57,308 bases of DNA, taken from positions 1 to 57,308 of the forward strand of contig DWZJ01000044.1 in assembly GCA_019118245.1 (NCBI GenBank), in the 5' to 3' direction. Below the pieces are notes generated by a model. The model was given only the letters and a program-made list of their open reading frames with translations, did not search any database and was not told the origin of the DNA. The position numbers were made by a program, and so were the translations under genes. Numbering within the stretch: the first letter of the stretch is position 1; each line of letters begins with the position of its first letter. Origin of the DNA: Candidatus Oscillibacter excrementigallinarum (lineage in GTDB: Bacteria > Bacillota > Clostridia > Oscillospirales > Oscillospiraceae). Of this stretch, positions 52,215-57,308 are shown piece by piece.

Positions 52215-53681
52215 TTATTGCGTCACATACTTCCCCATCTTGATCAGCAGCAACCGGACCGTGTTGGCTGTGTAGTCCAGCGCCTTCCACCGGTAGGGGC
52301 TGTTGATGACCCCCGCGGCCGCCAGCGCGTCCACAGCGGCCTCCAGCTCCGGGTCCGAGTCCTGGGACACCTGACCACCGCAGAGGGCCAGGAAGGTCTC
52401 CCAGGCGCCCGCTGTGGCCCGAATGGTCTTGGGACAGTCCTTGCCGTTCCAGCGGTTGTGCTGGACCACGTTGGCCAGCGGAATGCCGTGCCGCTCCATC
52501 AGCAGCCGCACTAGCGCCGCTGCGTTGGCCTTGGCCTGCTCAAAATTCCCGCCGGCGTCCACGCAGATCTCGATGCCAATGGAAGTGGCGTTGCCCGGGC
52601 CGCTGCCGCCGTCTCCGGCGTGGTAGGCCCGCTCGCCATCCGGCAGGTGCTGGTAGATGCTGTGGTCGTCCACCGTGTAGTGCCAGCTCACGGGAGCCGC
52701 CTGGGCGGAGCTGCCCCGCAGATATGCCGCGTGGGCCGCCGCGTCGGCGCCCTTGGCAAAGTTGCCGGTCTCGTGGATGGTGATATAGGTTTCCGGATTG
52801 CTGCCACCCGGCCGGTTTTTGGCTCCGGCGGGCAGGATGTCCTGGATGATCCGCAGCCCGGTGTCGGTCACCAGGCCCTCGTCGGCGGCCTCCACAGGCC
52901 GCAGGTAGTCCATAGACACCCAGCCCCGGTCCGTCTGCCCCCAGCCGTCCCGGGTGGCCTGGATGGCCACCACGGTGCCGTAGGCGTAGCCTCCCAGCTT
53001 GTCAAAGGATGTGCCCGGCCCCTTGCGGATATTGAGGCCGCTCTGAGCTGTCACCACATACTGCCCGCCGGTGGTGTCAGATTCGGACATATCCGCCGCC
53101 AGGTGGACCACGATATAGTAAGGGATCACTCGGTCCGCGTCACAAACAAAGCCATTGCCCGCCCGGTCCTGGTAGCACACGGACCCGCCGCCGTCCAGCA
53201 TCACCGCGCTGTCCCAGCCGGCGGCCGCCAGCACGTCTCGCATCTCTTCCGGGGTGTAAGCCGTCTGGGTGACGATGTAGGCAAACCGGCCCTCCTTGGC
53301 CCCGATGGCCTGCCGCGGCCGTCTGCCGCCCATGTCCGGCTGGTAGTTTGGTGCTCCCACCGGCTCACCGTCTACGATCAGCGCCACACACTCCACATAG
53401 TTGTCTGTTTCGCAGGGCAGCCGCTCCATGGCGTAGTCCTGGACATCTTGGCTCCATGCCATGCCCCAAACGGTATAGTCCGGGGCTCCATAAACTATGC
53501 CGTCCCCCTTCAGATGGCAGGGGGCAGACAGGTCACTGAGGAAAATCGGTCCGCCGAACACAAAGCTGCCGCCCGTCTCCTGCAGGATCTTGTCCAGCTC
53601 CGTCTCCCGGTACCGCTTGATGTTGTTGTAGATCTGCACCCGCCGGAGCTGTGCCAGCGAGTAGGTTGCCGCAAACTGCAT
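52215..53681 (-). CDS. Prophage endolysin: phosphodiester-glycosidase-like, SH3b and amidase_2 domains
   Basis: The product is about 488 residues. Residues 30-195 resemble the NAGPA/phosphodiester glycosidase fold (VMLDGGGSVCYQD, VYGAPDYTVWG). Residues 205-265 are an SH3b domain (LNIRKGPGTSFDKLGGY). Residues 275-430 are a peptidoglycan-recognition amidase (TYITIHETGNF, SWHYTVDDHSIYQHLPDGE, NATSIGIEICVDAGG, VVQHNRWNGKDCPK), with zinc His and Cys positions intact. The last 45 residues are a wall-binding-like helical segment similar to the amidase at 34.6 kb. The ATG at 53681 has AAGGAGGA upstream. It is the last gene before the attachment site, following the holin. Confidence 0.88.
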   Translation of the reverse strand: MQFAATYSLAQLRRVQIYNNIKRYRETELDKILQETGGSFVFGGPIFLSDLSAPCHLKGDGIVYGAPDYTVWGMAWSQDVQDYAMERLPCETDNYVECVALIVDGEPVGAPNYQPDMGGRRPRQAIGAKEGRFAYIVTQTAYTPEEMRDVLAAAGWDSAVMLDGGGSVCYQDRAGNGFVCDADRVIPYYIVVHLAADMSESDTTGGQYVVTAQSGLNIRKGPGTSFDKLGGYAYGTVVAIQATRDGWGQTDRGWVSMDYLRPVEAADEGLVTDTGLRIIQDILPAGAKNRPGGSNPETYITIHETGNFAKGADAAAHAAYLRGSSAQAAPVSWHYTVDDHSIYQHLPDGERAYHAGDGGSGPGNATSIGIEICVDAGGNFEQAKANAAALVRLLMERHGIPLANVVQHNRWNGKDCPKTIRATAGAWETFLALCGGQVSQDSDPELEAAVDALAAAGVINSPYRWKALDYTANTVRLLLIKMGKYVTQ

Positions 53682-53737
53682 AAATGTCCTCCTTATCAAA
53701 GGGCGGCAGGCGGGGTTCCCCTGCCTGCCGCTCAGCA

Positions 53738-54073
53738 TTACTCCATTTCCGTCAGCGCATCGCCCCGCAGGCGGTAGCACTTGCCCCCGATGTAGACGAA
53801 GGCGATCTCCTCGCCCATGTCCACGTCCGGCGTCCGGCCGTCCACCACCCGGACCTTTTCCAGGCAGCCCACACCATGGTCCATCAGGCCGTAGCCGTTG
53901 GCCTCGTCCGGCGTCTTGCCCACGCGGGTCTCCGCCAGCTCTTCCGGGGTAATCACATTCCGGTCGGGATCCAGGCGCAGGGGGGAGTCCAGATCCTTCA
54001 GTGCGTCATTGGTCTCTTCCTTGCTGGCCTCGCCCAGGGTGTACTTCCGCAGCACTTCTTCCATAGTTTTCAT
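53738..54073 (-). CDS. Small prophage protein, unknown function
   Basis: The product is 111 residues from ATG 54073 (AAAGGAG upstream; a TTG two codons earlier is possible). It begins MKTMEEVLRKYTLGEASKEE and ends FVYIGGKCYRLRGDALTEME. It is acidic and soluble. It lies between the holin and endolysin genes and is likely a lysis-module accessory. I do not recognise a family. Confidence 0.75.
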   Translation of the reverse strand: MKTMEEVLRKYTLGEASKEETNDALKDLDSPLRLDPDRNVITPEELAETRVGKTPDEANGYGLMDHGVGCLEKVRVVDGRTPDVDMGEEIAFVYIGGKCYRLRGDALTEME

Positions 54074-54120
54074 GTTCAAAAATCTCCTTTTTTAGAATTG
54101 ATTGCAGCCGAACGGCTGTT

Positions 54121-54642
54121 TCAAACTGATTCGTTCCCGTTTTTTTCGCTGTCCTTTGGATCATCTTTACCGCTCTCGCCGGCGATGCTCTCCCCGGCGG
54201 CGTCCACGGCGTTTTTGCCGATCTCCAAAATGTTCCGCAGCCAGGAGGGGACCGGGGCCCCGAAGGTGACGGCGTGCTCTGCCAGAGAGCCCAGCTCCCC
54301 GATGATGTACCAGACGATCACCAGCGGCGCCAGCAGGACGGAGTAGTCAAACGGCAGGGACACCGCCGGGATATGCCCCAGGACGGAGCCGATCAGCCAG
54401 TCTGCCACCAGGGCGATGCACACCACCAGGATCATGCCGCCCTTGTGCCAGGCGCCCTCCCGCATCTTGGCGCTGGACCAGCGCCCCTCCTTGGCAGCCG
54501 CCGCACTGCCGATCAGCCAGTCTGCCAGCATCAGCAGCACCCAGGCGATCACCAGCCACCCGAACCAGCCCCACAGGGCCGTCATGGTGGCCACCGCCGC
54601 CGCGATGGCGGCCTTTACCGTGGTCACAGTCGTTTCATTCAT
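54121..54642 (-). CDS. Phage holin (toxin secretion/phage lysis type)
   Basis: The 173-residue protein has three or four membrane segments (LWGWFGWLVIAWVLLMLADWL, GGMILVVCIALVADWLIG, FDYSVLLAPLVIVWYIIGELG), WSSAKMREGAWHKGG between the first two, and a charged C-terminal tail ending KNGNESV. This is the phage_holin_4 arrangement. Holins permeabilise the membrane to release the endolysin. AAAGGAGC precedes the ATG at 54642. Its start overlaps the end of the recombinase gene. Confidence 0.88.
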   Translation of the reverse strand: MNETTVTTVKAAIAAAVATMTALWGWFGWLVIAWVLLMLADWLIGSAAAAKEGRWSSAKMREGAWHKGGMILVVCIALVADWLIGSVLGHIPAVSLPFDYSVLLAPLVIVWYIIGELGSLAEHAVTFGAPVPSWLRNILEIGKNAVDAAGESIAGESGKDDPKDSEKNGNESV

Positions 54643-55612
54643 GGTCTTGCTCCTTTCGGTCGAATATTTTTGTATATGCACGCCGCGCTGCTTCTGGCAG
54701 AATCGCGGCGTAGATCATGGTGGTCTTGGGATCCTCGTGCCCCAGGAGTTGTTGGATCACCGGCAGTGCCATCCCGCCCTTGAGCGCCTGTGTGGCAAAG
54801 GTATGCCGCAGGATGTGGGGGTGGACCCGCCGTGCCAGCCCGGCCCGTTGCCCGATCTCCCGGATGATCCGCTGGATGGACCGAGGAGACAGCGGCCTGT
54901 GCTCCGGCCGCGCCGTGGCAAAAAGCGATGCCCCGCCGCCCCGGCTCCCGGTGTAGGCCTCCAGCAGTTTCCCCGCCTCCGCAGAGAAGAACACGGTCCG
55001 CTCCTTGTGTCCCTTGCCCAGGACCCGCACGCTCCGCCGCTGCCAGTCTATCTGCTCCAGCCGGATGCCCGCCGCCTCGCTCAGCCGGCAGCCGCTGGTC
55101 GCCAGGAACTCTACCAGAGCCCGCTCCCGGCAGTCCCGGCAGTGCTCCCGCAGCCGCGTCAGCTCCTCGTCTGTGAGCGGATGCCGGGTGGCTGTCCGGT
55201 CGAGCTTCCGTGTCCGAATCCGACACATAGGACTTTTCCCGATGGTGTCCTCGGCAGCCAGCCAGGAGAAGAAGCTCCGCAGCGTGCTCACATGGGTCTG
55301 GATGCTGCTCTCCCGCAGCCCCCGCCGGGCGAGTCCGCCGATGTAGAGGCGGATGTCATCCGCCGTGATTTGGCCCGCAGGCTTGTCCGTGCAGGCCGAG
55401 AATGCCCGCAGCACGCCCCCGTAGTCCCGGAGGGTTTTCTGTGACAGGCCGTCCAGCCTCTTGGCCGTCAGAAACGCCTCTACGCAGCGATCCAGCTCCC
55501 CCCGCTCAGAGGTCCGTGTGATCTCATACTCCTCCAGAATGGTCACGATGCGATCCGCCTGCTCCGGGACGATCTTCCAAAGCCTCATGGTCAATTCCTT
55601 TTTTGCGTCCAT
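54635..55612 (-). CDS. Tyrosine recombinase (XerC/D-like)
   Basis: The 325-residue protein has an N-terminal SAM-like domain (RCVEAFLTAKRLDGLSQKTL, GLRESSIQTHVSTLRSFFSW) and a catalytic domain with SGCRLSEAAGI (Arg I), HPHILRHTFATQ (His-x-x-Arg), LLGHEDPKTTMIYA (His and nucleophile Tyr). It could be the prophage integrase or a DNA invertase. Its position between the holin and the fibre cassettes, away from an obvious repressor region, and the inverted fibre cassettes beside it, favour inversion. GGAGG lies before the ATG. Confidence 0.92.
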   Translation of the reverse strand: MDAKKELTMRLWKIVPEQADRIVTILEEYEITRTSERGELDRCVEAFLTAKRLDGLSQKTLRDYGGVLRAFSACTDKPAGQITADDIRLYIGGLARRGLRESSIQTHVSTLRSFFSWLAAEDTIGKSPMCRIRTRKLDRTATRHPLTDEELTRLREHCRDCRERALVEFLATSGCRLSEAAGIRLEQIDWQRRSVRVLGKGHKERTVFFSAEAGKLLEAYTGSRGGGASLFATARPEHRPLSPRSIQRIIREIGQRAGLARRVHPHILRHTFATQALKGGMALPVIQQLLGHEDPKTTMIYAAILPEAARRAYTKIFDRKEQDHE

Positions 55613-55624
55613 AGCGCACCTCCT

Positions 55625-55643
55625 CCAGTCCAGTATAGACTGG
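55625..55643. other. Candidate recombinase crossover site
   Basis: CCAGTC (55625-55630) and GACTGG (55638-55643) are inverted arms around a 7-base spacer, the usual shape of a tyrosine-recombinase core. It lies between the recombinase start and the fibre cassette. Confidence 0.45.
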
Positions 55644-55651
55644 GGCGGTGA

Positions 55652-56242
55652 ACTGCGGCTTTGAACAATAAGGCGCCGGCGGGGTATGGGCTGGGGGCCA
55701 ACGGAAGCGCCATCCCTGGGAACGATCTCAACAACGCCATATTAGGTGGATTCTATGTGTTCTCGTCATCAGTGCAGAATATCCCCAGGTTTCAGAGCGG
55801 AAAAGTTCTGGTCATGCCGTATTCAAACCTGCAATATTACACGCAAATCGCATTTTCGGCCCTTACATCTGAAATTGCGTTCCGCTTTTGCAATAACGGA
55901 GTCTGGGGCCCATGGGAATACTTGAATCCATTACTGTCTCCCGGAGTAGAGTACCGCACTGCTGAGCGATACAACGGCAAGCCGGTGTATGCCCAACTTG
56001 TTAACGCTGGAGTATTCCCGGAAAACGGACCAAAAGCAGTATCACACGGGATCTCTGATATCGACAAAATTGTATCTGCTAATGGCAACCTTGATACTGT
56101 TTCCTCTCTTCCCTATGTATACGGCAGTGCACGACAGGACTTTATGGTAACTACAACAGAGATTTATCTAACATCTATCTCACCAGCTTATACTAGTGTA
56201 AATGCATATATCACAATTAAATATACAAAAACTACTGACTAA
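55652..56242 (+). CDS. Tail-fibre tip cassette lacking its N-terminal part (probably silent orientation)
   Basis: The frame is open directly after a TGA at 55649 and reads TAALNNKAPAGYGLGANGSA, then CNNGVWGPWEYLNPLLSPGV, EYRTAERYNGKPVYAQLVN and a short variable tip, ending at TAA 56240. These are the conserved C-terminal blocks of Firmicute phage tail fibres, but there is no trimeric shaft, start codon or ribosome site. The distal 300 bases are much more A/T-rich than their surroundings. It runs opposite to the other prophage genes, so it should be expressed only after inversion joins it to the constant part. Confidence 0.75.
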   Translation, partial: TAALNNKAPAGYGLGANGSAIPGNDLNNAILGGFYVFSSSVQNIPRFQSGKVLVMPYSNLQYYTQIAFSALTSEIAFRFCNNGVWGPWEYLNPLLSPGVEYRTAERYNGKPVYAQLVNAGVFPENGPKAVSHGISDIDKIVSANGNLDTVSSLPYVYGSARQDFMVTTTEIYLTSISPAYTSVNAYITIKYTKTTD

Positions 56243-56255
56243 GAGGAGGCTCCTT

Positions 56256-56507
56256 ATGCAGATCATCAAGTATCAGCTTGCAACAGAGATCAACCGTGGC
56301 ACACCAGAGGAGCCGAATATCGAAACGGTGCTCTCTAATGTGTCCATGCCCTATACAGAGGGCAACTACGCCATTGCCCAGGCGGAGGCGTACCAAGGGC
56401 AGATTACCGTGGAGGACGATGGACGGCCGGAGCCCGCACCAAGTCCTCAGGAACAACTGCGGGCCGATGTGGACTTCCTGGCGGCCATGCAGGGGGTGAC
56501 GTTATGA
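56256..56507 (+). CDS. Small tail-fibre-associated protein
   Basis: The 83-residue protein starts MQIIKYQLATEINRGTPEEP and ends SPQEQLRADVDFLAAMQGVTL in two joined blocks, the latter common in proteins encoded after phage tail fibres. AAGAGGAGG lies upstream. Its stop overlaps the next start (TTATGA). It is part of the plus-strand cassette. Confidence 0.7.
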   Translation: MQIIKYQLATEINRGTPEEPNIETVLSNVSMPYTEGNYAIAQAEAYQGQITVEDDGRPEPAPSPQEQLRADVDFLAAMQGVTL

Positions 56508-56653
56508 CAGTGTATGAAATGGCCCGGCAGTATTACCCCCGCCTCTGGGACGATAGCCGTCTTGACCAACTGGTGGACGCGGGACGGCTTTCTGCGGAGG
56601 AGGCTGCGCAAATCAGATCTGATTCGCAGTCGCAGGCATCTCCGGCCAAGTGA
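56504..56653 (+). CDS. XkdX-like small phage protein
   Basis: MTVYEMARQYYPRLWDDSRL then DQLVDAGRLSAEEAAQI, 49 residues in all, matches the short XkdX family found just after tail-fibre genes in PBSX-like phages. The start overlaps the previous gene by four bases. Its last 41 bases overlap the convergent gene at 56613. Confidence 0.75.
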   Translation: MTVYEMARQYYPRLWDDSRLDQLVDAGRLSAEEAAQIRSDSQSQASPAK

Positions 56654-57077
56654 TCGTCCCGGGGAAGTCCACCTGTTGGGGCACGTCCCGGAGTGCCTGG
56701 CGGTAGGCTTTCATGGCCGTCTGGGACGGTTCGTCCAGAGGGGAGTCCGGGAGCACCGCCCAGTCCGTGGCAGCCAGCAGCTTGCCTCGCTGGGCCCGGG
56801 CGGCGCTTGCCCGGAGAGGCACACGGTCCGCCGCGATCTCCTCCTCCGTGCGCTCCACCGGCTGGCCGTCCACCAGCTTGTACCGGGGGATGCCGTCGGA
56901 TGTGTAGAGGCCGCCCTCGAAGTAGTGGCTCTGACATAGGTTGTACTTGTCCCCTGTGCCCTCGTCAATCTGTACCCACCCGGTCAGGTCCACCGGGGTG
57001 GTGTAGCCACCCTCACAGCGGAGGATGCGGGATTGATCGTCTGTCAGGACGTAGACCTTGGATTTTTGTTCGATCAT
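56613..57077 (-). CDS. Tail-fibre assembly/chaperone-like protein
   Basis: The 154-residue protein starts MIEQKSKVYVLTDDQSRIL. The C-terminal half (RGKLLAATDWAVLPDSPLDE, MKAYRQALRDVPQQVDFPG, TITWPEMP) matches phage tail-assembly-chaperone-like proteins encoded after fibres. AAGGAGG precedes the ATG at 57077. It follows the minus-strand fibre end at 57088 and forms the expressed-orientation cassette. Confidence 0.82.
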   Translation of the reverse strand: MIEQKSKVYVLTDDQSRILRCEGGYTTPVDLTGWVQIDEGTGDKYNLCQSHYFEGGLYTSDGIPRYKLVDGQPVERTEEEIAADRVPLRASAARAQRGKLLAATDWAVLPDSPLDEPSQTAMKAYRQALRDVPQQVDFPGTITWPEMPATANQI

Positions 57078-57087
57078 GGCAGCCTCC

Positions 57088-57308
57088 TTATAATTCGGCA
57101 GTTGCATAAAACGCAAGTAAATCAGTTGTTACGACTTCTCCGGGCGCGATGCCGCTGAAGTCCCCTACAACATTTATACAAATCGTCGTATCGGCATTTG
57201 ACGTAACATTTATAGTAATATCACTGATGGTAGTGCTCCCTTTGGATGTCCACACATCGCCAAGCGGAGATTGTTTTATAATAGCTGGCACTGCTCTCAT
57301 CGGTACAC
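57088..57308 (-). CDS. Tail-fibre C-terminal end, continues beyond the window
   Basis: The minus-strand frame is open from the right edge to TAA at 57088-57090, reading VPMRAVPAIIKQSPLGDVWT, then a beta-strand-like tip with ITINVTSNADTTICINVVGD. It is in the same direction as the recombinase, holin and endolysin, so it is likely the currently expressed fibre tip. The internal ATG is not a convincing start. The sequence is A/T-richer than the adjacent gene. Confidence 0.65.
   Translation of the reverse strand, partial: VPMRAVPAIIKQSPLGDVWTSKGSTTISDITINVTSNADTTICINVVGDFSGIAPGEVVTTDLLAFYATAEL

Overview
The window looks like chromosomal DNA of a high-GC, gut-type Firmicute, most likely Oscillospiraceae (the Flavonifractor/Oscillibacter/Dysosmobacter neighbourhood). 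I infer this from the protein types (S-layer homology domains, RodA, split chromate transporters, SsnA and YgfK, an iron-sulfur aldo/keto reductase, EFR1-type flavoproteins), the AGGAGG ribosome sites and the strong GC bias. No species is claimed.

Bases 1-17,950 are read almost entirely leftward and hold housekeeping genes: the UPF0237 ACT / UPF0210 pair; an amino-acid block (ACT regulator, homoserine dehydrogenase, aspartokinase); and a long run ddl, murF, ABC-F, ydcF-like, flavodoxin, prfA, a Sua5-CoaE fusion and an M18 aminopeptidase. An S-layer-type protein and rodA follow. At 18.0 kb a divergent promoter pair separates rodA from tsaE-tsaB and upp. TsaE, TsaB and the Sua5 half of the fusion belong to one pathway, tRNA t6A synthesis.

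Bases 19,900-34,500 hold a HlyIII protein, an AGCS symporter, a lipoprotein, and ssnA and ygfK, two genes linked elsewhere to selenium-dependent purine or hypoxanthine catabolism. The ssnA leader contains what reads as a complete transcription-attenuation riboswitch: a promoter, a small two-stem aptamer-like hairpin, and mutually exclusive antiterminator and terminator helices. The 860-base gap between ssnA and ygfK is full of palindromic repeats. A LysR/chromate transporter pair and an aldo/keto reductase behind a MerR-type promoter come next.

Bases 34,500-50,000 are accessory and partly decaying: a phage-like amidase and holin-like pair, a ZIP transporter, a subtilisin cut by an amber codon, a class II UvrA paralogue, a P-type ATPase with two frameshifts, an EamA transporter, remains of a flavodoxin lipoprotein, and a TetR-flanked redox cluster in which the EFR1 flavoprotein carries a nonsense codon. 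An iron alcohol dehydrogenase and a flippase follow.

From 52,098 to the right edge lies the end of a prophage. Its boundary is the 3' end of a tRNA followed by the host tRNA terminator. Inward come an endolysin, a small protein, a holin, a tyrosine recombinase and then two oppositely oriented tail-fibre-tip cassettes, which suggests an invertible host-range module. The intact tRNA and the constant part of the fibre should lie to the right of the window.
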